From UBA1372 sp964496075 (GTDB taxonomy: Bacteria; Patescibacteriota; Microgenomatia; UBA12405), in NCBI GenBank assembly GCA_964496075.1, contig CAZBXB010000013.1, positions 1-15,824 of the forward strand: DNA of 15,824 nucleotides. Direction: 5' to 3'. A program made the translations under genes and the position numbers. Shown piece after piece: positions 1 to 8,015 of the stretch; within the stretch, counting starts at the first letter, position 1, and every line of letters begins with the position of its first letter. Under the pieces are notes generated by a model. It saw only the letters and a list, made by a program, of their open reading frames with translations. It did not search any database and was not told the origin of the DNA.

Positions 1-1
1 A

Positions 2-652
2 AATCTAACATTAATTAAAAATCCCAAAAATTACGGTTTTTCCAAAGCCAACAATATTGGTGCTAAAAAAGCCAAGGGAAAATATCTGTTTTTTCTTAAT
101 TCAGACACACTTCTATTTGACAATTCAATCAAACTGGCCACTGACTATTTAAGCCAAAACAATTGTCAAATTGGCATTATTGTCCCTCAATTATTAAACA
201 TCGATAAGACACCGCAAGCTTCCGTATTTCCTCCACAAACGATTAAAAACGCCATCAGACAATATTGTTTTAATCAAGCCAATCAATTTAGCAAATACAC
301 ACCAGTCAGCTCCGGTCCGGTTAATGCCGTTAGCGGTACCGCCTTGATTATTTCCCAAAAAGACTTTAATAAAATTGGTGCTTGGAATGAAAAATACTTT
401 TTTTATTTTGAGGATCTGGATTTATGTAGAAAAATACATCAAATTCATAAGCAAGTTTATTATTATAAACAATCAAAAATTATTCATCTTCACGGCACCA
501 GTGGCAAAATATTAGCCAGTCAAAGTAAACAATGGAAGCGTTTAATTCCTAGTTCTAAAATTTATCACGGAATCACAAAACATTATCTACTCTTTTTAAT
601 TTTATGGGTAGGACAAAAAATATTCTTAACTAAAAACTCTCAAAAAGTTTAA
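2..652 (+). CDS. GT2 family glycosyltransferase, 3' part (5' end outside window)
   Basis: This is the last 216 codons of a cytoplasmic GT-A fold enzyme that moves a sugar from a nucleotide-sugar to a growing glycan; the reading frame is open from base 2. Residues 10-20 read YGFSKANNIGA, followed by KYLFFLNSDT (residues 27-36), which is the family's nucleotide/metal-binding block with Asp35 in the LNPDT-like position. Around residues 126-145 comes GAWNEKYFFYFEDLDLCRKI, the acceptor-side block with the usual ED.DLC.R catalytic-base signature. Both are typical of WbbL/RfbF-like rhamnosyltransferases, but the sugar is not proven. The extreme C-terminus (HYLLFLILWVGQKIFL) is hydrophobic and may sit on the membrane. 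The N-terminal beta strand and start codon are missing from the window. Its last 23 bases overlap the end of the convergent GT-C gene. Family assignment is firm; substrate is unknown. Confidence 0.9.
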   Translation, partial: NLTLIKNPKNYGFSKANNIGAKKAKGKYLFFLNSDTLLFDNSIKLATDYLSQNNCQIGIIVPQLLNIDKTPQASVFPPQTIKNAIRQYCFNQANQFSKYTPVSSGPVNAVSGTALIISQKDFNKIGAWNEKYFFYFEDLDLCRKIHQIHKQVYYYKQSKIIHLHGTSGKILASQSKQWKRLIPSSKIYHGITKHYLLFLILWVGQKIFLTKNSQKV

Positions 653-2222
653 ACTCAGTTTTATGGTTTGGTAATTTAATTTCTTTAACGATCCTCACAT
701 TCGTAACATCATCACTTGGTAGATTATCAAAAGGAAGCAAATATAAAGATTTTGGCTTGACCTTTTCCATATCCCAATTAACAGAAGTGATGTGATATTT
801 ATCAAAAAATAATCCATCCCTAGTGTCATTTCTAATCAACAATTTATTAGGATCCATCTCAGTAAAGTAAGGTATATATAAATGAGGAACTCCGACATAT
901 ATATTAACATCACCAAATCTTGGATCAACTATAATTTGATCGTATTCATTGTAATTTTCTTTAATAAATTCGGCAGCCTGTTTATAGCCATATTGAAAAT
1001 TTTCTCCCATCTGAAAAGGAAAATGGTAAAAATAGATAATTGAAAAATACAAAAAAGAAGCCACAAAGGATAAATACAAAAACAACAACTTAAATCCATT
1101 AAAAAAGCTTGTTGAACCATATATACCAATTCCGATTACAAGCGAATAGGGAACCACCGTCGCCAAATTTCTTACCAAATTAGTTCCTCCAATAGTTAGA
1201 CTGGGAACAACCGGAGATATGATTAACCAAGAATAAATAAATAAATAATCATTTGGAAAATACAACTTAACCTTAAAAATGCCCCATAGAAAAAAGGGTA
1301 AAAAAGCTAACAAAAATAATCCAACACTATAGGGATCTTCCTTGGGAAGTAGAGATAAACCATCAAAAAACAAATGTCCTAATTTGGTGTAGTTAGAATA
1401 ATTATCTATAAAAGATCTATTTAAAACACTAAATTTTTTAAATAAACCAATGTTGGGATTGTTAATAATTTTTTTAACACCAGGATAGTTAAATATAGTC
1501 TCAGTATTAGCTCTTGCAGTAGTGTCGCGATTTTGCCAGGCGTTATTAGCAATTGGAAAAACCAATCCAAAAAACAAAAGGATACTTATCCAAAAAAATA
1601 TATTTACTTTTATTTTTTTTCGATAAATTGTTGCCAGTAACACCATTATCATTGGTGTTAGCAACCATTGGGTGTGATACCCCCAAATCGACAAAGCAAA
1701 AAAAATCATTGAAACAATTAGTAAAATATTATTTTTTACTTTCAACATCATAAAAAATAAGACTAATGCAAAAACCAGCAAGAAAAGTGCCACGTTAGAT
1801 TCCAGGGCCATTCTTGATGTATATATGTGCCAAGGTGTAACGGACAATACACAAGCTGATATTATAGATAAATCAAAATTGTTGCTCAATAGAAAAACTA
1901 AATATCCTAATGCGAAAACCGTCAAGCTACCAAAAAAAACCGAAGGTAACCTAACTGACACTTCGGAATTTCCTAGAAAAAAATTGGAAACAGCTGCTAT
2001 GTATATATAAAATGGAGCCTTGTAAGTACTGTGTGATTGAAAAGATACGGGCATAAAATCATTATGTTCATCTCTTCCTGTATGTAATATAGAATAGGCA
2101 TCATAAGCAATCGAAATTTCATCGTTGGACAAGTGAGGCGGGATCCTATCTAATCCAACCAGTCGTATAAAAACAGTAAAGATTACCAAGATGAGTATCA
2201 ATAACTTTTTTCTAACCGTCAT
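630..2222 (-). CDS. GT-C membrane glycosyltransferase (GT39/ArnT-like, PMT_2 type)
   Basis: A 530-residue polytopic membrane protein, likely transferring a sugar from a polyprenyl-phosphate donor on the outer membrane face. After the first helix (about residues 6-23) comes LSNDEISIAYDAYSILHTGRD, with the Asp34-Glu35 pair that matches the catalytic acidic motif of PMT/ArnT enzymes. Then STYKAPFYIY (Lys68), SVRLPS (89-94), and TPWHIYTSRMALES (129-142). A late SPVVPSLT...LVRNL...VVP segment carries the family's conserved Arg before a membrane helix. The C-terminal 130 residues form an extracytoplasmic domain starting with QYGYKQAAEFIKENYNEYDQ, a motif shared with the genes at 11345 and 12939. 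The start ATG overlaps the upstream stop as ATGA, so translation is probably coupled. The C-terminal coding end overlaps the convergent GT2 gene. Exact donor and acceptor are unknown. Confidence 0.88.
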   Translation of the reverse strand: MTVRKKLLILILVIFTVFIRLVGLDRIPPHLSNDEISIAYDAYSILHTGRDEHNDFMPVSFQSHSTYKAPFYIYIAAVSNFFLGNSEVSVRLPSVFFGSLTVFALGYLVFLLSNNFDLSIISACVLSVTPWHIYTSRMALESNVALFLLVFALVLFFMMLKVKNNILLIVSMIFFALSIWGYHTQWLLTPMIMVLLATIYRKKIKVNIFFWISILLFFGLVFPIANNAWQNRDTTARANTETIFNYPGVKKIINNPNIGLFKKFSVLNRSFIDNYSNYTKLGHLFFDGLSLLPKEDPYSVGLFLLAFLPFFLWGIFKVKLYFPNDYLFIYSWLIISPVVPSLTIGGTNLVRNLATVVPYSLVIGIGIYGSTSFFNGFKLLFLYLSFVASFLYFSIIYFYHFPFQMGENFQYGYKQAAEFIKENYNEYDQIIVDPRFGDVNIYVGVPHLYIPYFTEMDPNKLLIRNDTRDGLFFDKYHITSVNWDMEKVKPKSLYLLPFDNLPSDDVTNVRIVKEIKLPNHKTEFKLFESF

Positions 2223-2758
2223 ATCAATAAAAACAAACTAAAAAATAGCAAAAACATGTATGTTTTAAAATTTATCTTACTAAAACCCTTAAAAGCCAAA
2301 TATCCAAAAATTGGTAACATAAACCAAGTTGCTACTCTAGCATCAACCATTTTGTTTAAACCGATTACAACAGAACCGGCAAACAGTCCCAATACACTCA
2401 CCCAAAACACGTCTTTTCGCTTTAGTGACAGTTCTTTCAAACCAAGTATTATTGGATAGATATTGGCCAATAATATAACTTTATTGATATTGTTAAGACT
2501 CCAAAAATTAGCAATGTTTCTTAAAACTTTGTAAACATAGACTGATTTGTTAAAAATAATTAGTCGTATCTTATAGGGCACATACAAGGCATCTTGCTGA
2601 TGTTGAAAAATACCATCTTTAATTGATGGCATGTCAGTGATCAACTTGACTCTGTCTATAGAAAAATCATTGTTAATAACTCGGGTCGTAAACAATCCAC
2701 CAAAAAATATTACTGAAACCAAAGTTAAAATTAACAGTAACTTCAAACACACATTCAT
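2219..2758 (-). CDS. Small membrane protein resembling the second half of a GT-C enzyme
   Basis: A 179-residue protein of no named family that I recognise. One helix (about 5-24) is followed by an extracytoplasmic stretch (25-85) and about four helices (roughly 92-108, 117-135, 141-156, 163-178). By eye it lines up with the middle-to-late part of its neighbours: IIFNKSVYVYKVLRNIANFW (68-87) corresponds to the HNK...Y...NYL segment before the 'fLF' loop, the next helix matches their 'LPL..G' helix, and VIGLNKMVDARVATWFMLP (131-149) matches the 'PIP..LTRD...VR.....P' segment, keeping the Arg (141). It has no Asp-Glu motif and no N-terminal catalytic half. A TGA lies in frame directly before its ATG (TGAATGA), so it cannot be extended upstream. 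ATGA overlaps at both ends suggest a gene that is really translated rather than debris. It could be a partner subunit, or a decayed but still open remnant. Confidence 0.75.
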   Translation of the reverse strand: MNVCLKLLLILTLVSVIFFGGLFTTRVINNDFSIDRVKLITDMPSIKDGIFQHQQDALYVPYKIRLIIFNKSVYVYKVLRNIANFWSLNNINKVILLANIYPIILGLKELSLKRKDVFWVSVLGLFAGSVVIGLNKMVDARVATWFMLPIFGYLAFKGFSKINFKTYMFLLFFSLFLLI

Positions 2759-4416
2759 TCAATAAGCTTAACAGTTCTTAGGTAATACGGAGGAGAATTA
2801 TCAGGTCTGTGAATTGTCTCAACACTGATACTTTCAACCAAGGAAGAAAATTTACCATCAACTTCGCAACCCTCTGAATCGACAAACAATATTCCATCCA
2901 AACCAGTAATGCCTTCGTTTAAGGTTGAATTTAAGGGACATTTGCTATTTGAAAAAACAATATTTTCAAACCTCTTCTCTCCTTCTTCAACATACTTCAA
3001 TGACTCATTAAAAATGGCCGGATCATGCTTTCCCAAGAAAGCCACCCACGGATATAAGTCATCAGGGCTATTTGTTAACACTATTTCTCTATAATTATCT
3101 TTAATTTCCCCTAATCTTTTTACAAGTTCAACATTTCCGCCGTCGCGATAATATGAAGCAATGCTCATTTTCTGATGGACAAAATACATATGTGAAAAAT
3201 ATATAAAATTAGCAAAATACCCAAACCCAACCAACACCAAAATCCATCTCCACTTTAAAGCTAGCTTAGTTAAACCATACCACCCGTAAGCAGCTGTTAT
3301 GGCAAAAAATGGAACCATAAAGATTGCTCTTTGCAAATTGGGAGTGTCTTCAATTGTCACAGCTGCCGGTATTGGAGCAATTACTAATAAAGCCAAAACA
3401 ATCAACATTTCCTTTTTCTTTGATACCCAAAACAACCCTAAAACAAACAGTAAAAGTTCAAAATATGTCAGTAAACCAACTTGAGGCACCGTATAACGAA
3501 TTGGTTTAGCTGTGTTGCCTAATAGAAAGCTTGTTCCAAAATACTCTTTATATTCTTCCATAAACCGTCTTATGTAGACGGCTATACGATTATGAAAGAC
3601 CCTGGCTCTAAACACATGTCCAGATCCTCCTTCGTTTGGCATATTGGTAACTTCGTGCAAAACCTTAAAATCACTTTTTAAACTAACTTGTGACATTCTC
3701 CCTCTGGCTTCTTTTGAGGACATAAACAGTAAAGTTGTAGCTACAAGAACCATAAATATCAGCAATGGCTGAAAATAGAGATTTTTTTCTTTTGCATAGT
3801 TCCACTTTATTAATATGGTCGACAAAACAAAAACTGGTGCTAAAACTCTAATGCTATGATAGAAAAAATAACTTGAAACAAAACAAACAATAGAGTAAAT
3901 TACATTTCTATGGCTTTTATGTTTAAAAGTTTTAAGCAAAAAGTATATTCCCCACAAGGTAAAAAATATTGAGACAATACTTTCACTAGTCGAACGGCTT
4001 GCAATAATATGCCATGGATTAAAGGCAATAAAAACAGCCGCAACCGCACCAACCACAACGTGTTTTTTTGTTAATTCTTTTACTATAAAAATTACAGGAA
4101 ATATACTTAATGCACCAATTAAGGCAAACGGAAAACGAACTCCAAAAATTGTTTGTCCAAAAACAGATAAAGATGGAACTATGGCGTAAAGTAAACCAGT
4201 TGGCCTAAAATCACCAAAAGAATCGTAATAAAGTGAAAGTACGTTTCCCTTATCATCTGCTCCGGTCTTCAAAATTGAATAAGCATTCCAACCAGCTTTT
4301 ACTTCGTCTACATGAAAACCATAAGGAATGGTACTCAGTCGAAAAACTCTAAAAAACAGTCCTATGAAAAATATAAATCCCCACAACAAAAACGTTTTAG
4401 GTTTTATATTTTTCAT
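2755..4416 (-). CDS. GT-C membrane glycosyltransferase (GT39/ArnT-like, PMT_2 type)
   Basis: A 553-residue polytopic enzyme of the same broad family as its neighbours. Residues 33-43 read GFHVDEVKAGW, placing Asp37-Glu38 right after the first helix. NAYSILKTGADD follows, then SFGDFRPTGLLY, where Arg71 stands where most paralogues have Lys. VRFPFALIG and AFNPWHIIASRSTSES give the next conserved loops. RVFHNRIAVYIRRFMEEYKEYF precedes the central membrane block, and IAPIPAAVTIEDTPNLQRAI contains the late Arg. The C-terminal part (about residues 420-553) is a soluble extracytoplasmic domain ending in PPYYLRTVKLIE. No Shine-Dalgarno sequence lies before the ATG. It heads the three-gene coupled unit read towards base 630 and its TGA overlaps the next ATG. 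Its own transcription may start in the 90-base gap upstream or continue from the gene at 6291. Confidence 0.87.
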   Translation of the reverse strand: MKNIKPKTFLLWGFIFFIGLFFRVFRLSTIPYGFHVDEVKAGWNAYSILKTGADDKGNVLSLYYDSFGDFRPTGLLYAIVPSLSVFGQTIFGVRFPFALIGALSIFPVIFIVKELTKKHVVVGAVAAVFIAFNPWHIIASRSTSESIVSIFFTLWGIYFLLKTFKHKSHRNVIYSIVCFVSSYFFYHSIRVLAPVFVLSTILIKWNYAKEKNLYFQPLLIFMVLVATTLLFMSSKEARGRMSQVSLKSDFKVLHEVTNMPNEGGSGHVFRARVFHNRIAVYIRRFMEEYKEYFGTSFLLGNTAKPIRYTVPQVGLLTYFELLLFVLGLFWVSKKKEMLIVLALLVIAPIPAAVTIEDTPNLQRAIFMVPFFAITAAYGWYGLTKLALKWRWILVLVGFGYFANFIYFSHMYFVHQKMSIASYYRDGGNVELVKRLGEIKDNYREIVLTNSPDDLYPWVAFLGKHDPAIFNESLKYVEEGEKRFENIVFSNSKCPLNSTLNEGITGLDGILFVDSEGCEVDGKFSSLVESISVETIHRPDNSPPYYLRTVKLIE

Positions 4417-4506
4417 AAGTTTAAGAAATATTTTGCCACCAATAATCTATATTGATATCTTTTAAATACATTAACACAAATAAATTTTTTCTTTTAAGCA
4501 CCAAAA
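4417..4506 (-). promoter_or_regulatory. Intergenic gap, possible promoter for the 4416-630 unit
   Basis: This AT-rich 90-base gap is the longest non-coding stretch in the window. On the minus strand it contains a TTGTGT followed 17-18 bases later by ATCAAT/TCAATA, a weak -35/-10 resemblance only. No stable hairpin with a T-run that would end transcription of the upstream gene was seen, so read-through from the gene at 6291 is equally possible. No Shine-Dalgarno sequence precedes the ATG at 4416. Confidence 0.25.
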
Positions 4507-6291
4507 TTAGTCTTCTTTAATCTTAAAATAAGAAACACTAATTCCAATCAACACAACCCACCACCACCAAAGCATATTTAATTTGTTTATTGTTTCAACA
4601 ATGGGAGCTTTGCTTTCATTATAAAAATTTACCGCCCACCTGCTGTTGCTATCAAGTTTTATTTTTAATAAGCCATCGTGGATAACAACGTCTTTTGTCT
4701 CTAGGCTCAAACTATCAGAACCAGACATCGCCTTTGGTACATCAACTCGTAGCCAACTATTTACTCCAGCGTTAAAACCGCTAAATTCTTTTTCAAACTC
4801 GTTTCCCTTATTATCCGATACCATCAAAACAGCTTTATCTTCAGAAGCTAAACCCAAATTATCCAAAGAAATCTCAAAATATCTTAGATTTGAAGAAATA
4901 TCATAGATCCACTTCTTATCAATAGTTTCAATCAGATAAATATCTTTGTCTCCCATTTGAGAATAGATTGCATTGTCTATTTTAAGATTACTTAACAATA
5001 ATCCAATTAAAACTATCATTAACCAAGGAATAAAAATTAGCCACTTGTTCATTTTGATTTTCACACTTCTCAAGTTTTTGAATAATACTTTTTTTCCTAA
5101 ATACCAAATAGCTATTCCGGCCAACGCAGTTTGACTCAAATTTATCAAACCAGATAAATCTCCGCCCTTATTTCTAACAAATTCAACCAAACTTGGAAAA
5201 TTAATTAACCCTGGATTAATTGGTGTCAGTAATCCCCAAGTCAAAAACCTATCATCAAATCCCAAGATCAGTAAAAACCAAGACACAAATATGGCCAATA
5301 TCACCAACAAGTCATTATTTCCAATTGTCGACATAGACATCCAAATCGATAAAAATGGAACTATCCACAACATCCACTGGGGATTAAAGTGACTAAAACC
5401 CAAAATCAGCAAACAACTTTGAAAAATTACAAAACTTGCTAATAATATTTTATTTTTTTTCTTTTGTTTCCATGCATTTAGCGCTACAATCACCAATAAA
5501 AGCGGTGCTATCAATATTTGTTTATCAAAACCAATTGGTATGTTGGCAGTAAACATTCTTTGCGACAAACCAGATTTAAACACTGCCTGTATAAAATAGT
5601 CTTTATTTAACCATGGAAGCAGAATCAATCCATAAACTACAATTAAAAAAGAAAATTTTGAAACCAACTTAATAATCTTCTTTTCCCAAATTAACATAAA
5701 CATAACAGCCCATATAATCGGATAGTTTTTAACTCCACTTGCTAATCCCCAAAACGGTACTGCCAACCACCATTTTTTATAAAACAACATTCCTAACAAA
5801 AACAAAAATATTGCAACCACGTCATTTTGACCCATCACCACCAAAGAATACAAAGTTATCGGATTAAAATACCAAATCAAAGCAGCTATTTTAGCCTTAT
5901 TGCTGTCTCCACTTGCCTTATTAACAATCAAAAAAATTATCCAACCGGACAATATTCCTAATACGAGTAGTGGAAATTTCGCCGCCAAATTATATCTTAA
6001 AACATTTTCACTAAAGCTCGCTTGAGCACTGCCAGCTGTTAACCAATTGTCAAAACCTTGACCACCAATGATTTTTGAAATTGGATAATGGATTTTTAAC
6101 CACCAATAATGTGCCGGAGGGTAATGAAAATCAGATATATCTAGTTCATGATTGTCAATGTATCCATAAATATCCCAAACACTTCCATTTTCCAAAGCCG
6201 GATATCTTAAGGTTAATTTTGTATCTGGATGATAACTAAAGGGAGCAATTAAGAAATAACAAACAATTGCCATTAATATAATTTTTTTCAT
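4507..6291 (-). CDS. GT87-like polytopic glycosyltransferase with C-terminal extracytoplasmic domain
   Basis: A 594-residue membrane protein that differs from the GT39-like paralogues around it. It lacks the DE...AYSILKTG block. Instead it has a long first loop with Asp40 and Asp51/Asp54 leading to FHYPPAHYWWL (55-65), then MGQNDVVAIFLFLLGM (153-168), WGLASGVKNYPIIW (181-194) and FSHFNPQWMLWIVPFLS (299-315). This order (YPP loop, GQ.D, GLA...K.yP, late P.....W..P) is what I expect of GT87/DUF2029-type mannosyltransferases and relatives, which use polyprenyl-phosphate sugars on the outer face. Residues about 440-570 form a polar, strand-rich, probably extracytoplasmic domain, followed by a last helix that opens with four Trp in a row (575-578). 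The start at 6291 has no SD; a TATACT lies six bases upstream. Family placement is moderate, and sugar and acceptor are unknown. Confidence 0.75.
   Translation of the reverse strand: MKKIILMAIVCYFLIAPFSYHPDTKLTLRYPALENGSVWDIYGYIDNHELDISDFHYPPAHYWWLKIHYPISKIIGGQGFDNWLTAGSAQASFSENVLRYNLAAKFPLLVLGILSGWIIFLIVNKASGDSNKAKIAALIWYFNPITLYSLVVMGQNDVVAIFLFLLGMLFYKKWWLAVPFWGLASGVKNYPIIWAVMFMLIWEKKIIKLVSKFSFLIVVYGLILLPWLNKDYFIQAVFKSGLSQRMFTANIPIGFDKQILIAPLLLVIVALNAWKQKKKNKILLASFVIFQSCLLILGFSHFNPQWMLWIVPFLSIWMSMSTIGNNDLLVILAIFVSWFLLILGFDDRFLTWGLLTPINPGLINFPSLVEFVRNKGGDLSGLINLSQTALAGIAIWYLGKKVLFKNLRSVKIKMNKWLIFIPWLMIVLIGLLLSNLKIDNAIYSQMGDKDIYLIETIDKKWIYDISSNLRYFEISLDNLGLASEDKAVLMVSDNKGNEFEKEFSGFNAGVNSWLRVDVPKAMSGSDSLSLETKDVVIHDGLLKIKLDSNSRWAVNFYNESKAPIVETINKLNMLWWWWVVLIGISVSYFKIKED
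4558..4569 (-). repeat. (TGG)4 codon run encoding four tryptophans
   Basis: Four successive TGG codons on the minus strand encode Trp575-578 of the GT87-like protein, at the outer end of its last predicted helix. A Trp belt is common at the membrane interface, but an uninterrupted run from a pure triplet repeat is unusual and could vary in copy number. Confidence 0.8.
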
Positions 6292-6320
6292 AACTTTAGT
6301 ATAAAATATATTAAAAGCAA
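6277..6320 (+). promoter_or_regulatory. Candidate promoter of the rightward six-gene unit
   Basis: A perfect TATAAT lies at 6277-6282 on the + strand, inside the first codons of the opposite gene, and would give a leader of roughly 30 bases before the ATG at 6321. A second AT-rich hexamer (TATAAA, 6300-6305) lies closer. No convincing -35 stands 17 bases upstream of either. There is no Shine-Dalgarno sequence before the ATG. Such AT-rich DNA yields hexamers by chance, so the exact site is uncertain, but all six rightward genes overlap and a promoter is most likely here. Confidence 0.35.
6292..6303 (-). promoter_or_regulatory. Candidate -10 (TATACT) for the leftward gene, possibly leaderless
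   Basis: Read on the minus strand, TATACT (6303-6298) is followed by six bases and then the ATG at 6291. If this is the -10 element, transcription would start at or next to the start codon, giving a leaderless mRNA, which would fit the missing ribosome binding site. A good -35 was not found; it would lie at the start of the opposite gene. Confidence 0.3.
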
Positions 6321-8015
6321 ATGAAACCCAAAATAATTTTTTTAAGTATCATTATATTATTTTCAGCAATATTTCGGCTACTCTTTCTAAGCAAAATTCC
6401 CTCTGGTATAAATAATGACGAGCTTCATTTTGTAATGAATGCCAAGTCAATATATTATAGCTTTAGTAATATCGAAGGTAAAATAAGTCCATTTAAACTG
6501 TCAGAGTTTTCTAGCTTAATGTTTGCCCCTATAATTGGTCCACTGCCCACTAATCTCTTCACAGCTCGCTTACCTTACTCTCTGATTGGTTGCCTTTCTG
6601 TCCTTTTAATATATTTGATAACATATAAATTAACCAAAAACACTTCTTTGGCCTTAGTTTCTGCCTTAGTAGTCTCAATCAATCCATGGAGTATTTACGT
6701 CAATCGGACCTCATTTGACCCTCCTGTTGCCATTTTCTTTTATTTATTAACCATCTATCTTCTCGGCTCTGTTAAACCTAAGTATTTACTACTTTCAATC
6801 TTTACTGGATTTTTGGCCTTTCACTCATATATTGCCACTAAGATTATCTATTTGCCTATTATTTTAATAAGTTCTTATTTCTTATGGCTCTTTAATCACA
6901 AAAAAAACACCCTTCTCTATTTAATCGTTGCTTTATTTTCTCTAGCAATCACTCTAAATTTTATTTTTAATCTAAAAAATCAATTAACTGGAAACAGGCT
7001 GGTTGAAATACAAACCCTTAATTCTCAATCAATTAAAGATCAGGTAAATCTCGAAAGACGTCAATCGCTCCAAGTACCAATTATAAAAGAGCTGTTTACC
7101 AACAAATATACTATCTACGTCAACAACTTTATCCAAAAATATCTTTATAATTTTTCTACCGATATCCTTTTCATAAACGGAGATCATACTACTACCGGCT
7201 CATTATGGAAACATGGCTATTTTTATTATATTGACGCTGTGCTTATATTATTTGGAATTATCTATTTATACAGCAAATATCCAAAATTTCTAATCTTACT
7301 CAGCTGTCTTATTCTCCTTTCTCCGATTCCGGAAGCCATACGTGCCGATACTAGTCCGGCCTATGTTTTTCATTCTTCTTTTCAGTTCTACTTTATTTGT
7401 ATTTTTATTGCTTCAGGAATTCTATTTTTTTGGCGCCGATTTTCCAGTAAACATCTCAGATTTACCTTTATATTAATTTACTTAATATCTTTTATTAATT
7501 TTATTGACATATATTTTTTTAAAGCTCCAATCTATCAACCAGAATCATTCGTCTTTAGTCAACGCGTCCTTTCAAGATATCTAGAACTAGAAAGAAGCAA
7601 AGATAAGAACATATACGTCTTAACTCAACAGCCGGAAGTACTGTTTCGATCTTACCTTTTTTATACAAATTATTATCAAAAAGATAAAATTGATTTAGTA
7701 AAAGACATCTATGCCAAGTCAACAGACAATATTGTCATGGACAAAATTCACTTTATAAATCATCATCAATATCTCCCCGAAGAAGGTGAATACACCTTAA
7801 TATTCGACTCAATACATTTTGAGTTTCAAAATGATAAGCCAACACTATATATAAGTAACCCTTCTGATACTGGTAATATATATTCAATTAACCAAGGCCT
7901 GACTTGTCAAGATCTTGTATTGTCGACTTATCCAAACAACATCGGCCTTAAAGATCTTAATCTTAATAACCTAAGTGAGGTGGATTTTTGTCAAAAATAT
8001 ATAACAATAAGATGA
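6321..8015 (+). CDS. Divergent GT-C membrane glycosyltransferase (GT39/ArnT-like)
   Basis: A 564-residue polytopic protein and first gene of the rightward unit. A TAA at 6312-6314 is in frame upstream and confirms the ATG. Residues 29-39 read GINNDELHFVM, keeping Asp33-Glu34 after the first helix. The rest of the first loop has drifted: the TG.D..G and DYKPG positions are replaced by a PIIGPLPTNLF stretch with no basic residue, before the normal ARLPYSLIG. SINPWSIYVNRTSFD matches the second loop. LFTNKYTIYVNNFIQKYLYNF then FINGDHTT follow the family pattern, and LSPIPEAIRADTSPAYVFHS lacks the late Arg that its paralogues have. The C-terminal 140 residues are extracytoplasmic and contain two Cys close together near the end. 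It shares the fold but may use a different donor or have reduced activity. Its TGA overlaps the next ATG. Confidence 0.85.
   Translation: MKPKIIFLSIIILFSAIFRLLFLSKIPSGINNDELHFVMNAKSIYYSFSNIEGKISPFKLSEFSSLMFAPIIGPLPTNLFTARLPYSLIGCLSVLLIYLITYKLTKNTSLALVSALVVSINPWSIYVNRTSFDPPVAIFFYLLTIYLLGSVKPKYLLLSIFTGFLAFHSYIATKIIYLPIILISSYFLWLFNHKKNTLLYLIVALFSLAITLNFIFNLKNQLTGNRLVEIQTLNSQSIKDQVNLERRQSLQVPIIKELFTNKYTIYVNNFIQKYLYNFSTDILFINGDHTTTGSLWKHGYFYYIDAVLILFGIIYLYSKYPKFLILLSCLILLSPIPEAIRADTSPAYVFHSSFQFYFICIFIASGILFFWRRFSSKHLRFTFILIYLISFINFIDIYFFKAPIYQPESFVFSQRVLSRYLELERSKDKNIYVLTQQPEVLFRSYLFYTNYYQKDKIDLVKDIYAKSTDNIVMDKIHFINHHQYLPEEGEYTLIFDSIHFEFQNDKPTLYISNPSDTGNIYSINQGLTCQDLVLSTYPNNIGLKDLNLNNLSEVDFCQKYITIR

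Noticed and set aside
646..655. Palindrome AGTTTAAACT as a bidirectional terminator
   Set aside because: It has no loop, is AT-rich and lacks a flanking T-run; too weak to end transcription.
1553..2459. Short + strand open frames opposite the minus-strand genes (for example 1553-1753, 1825-2010, 2256-2459)
   Set aside because: They are antisense to conserved membrane-protein coding sequence, have no family features and no start signals.
7988..8011. Earlier in-frame ATG for the gene at 8012
   Set aside because: It adds eight polar residues inside the preceding gene; the ATG at 8012 gives the ATGA overlap used repeatedly here and matches paralogue N-termini.
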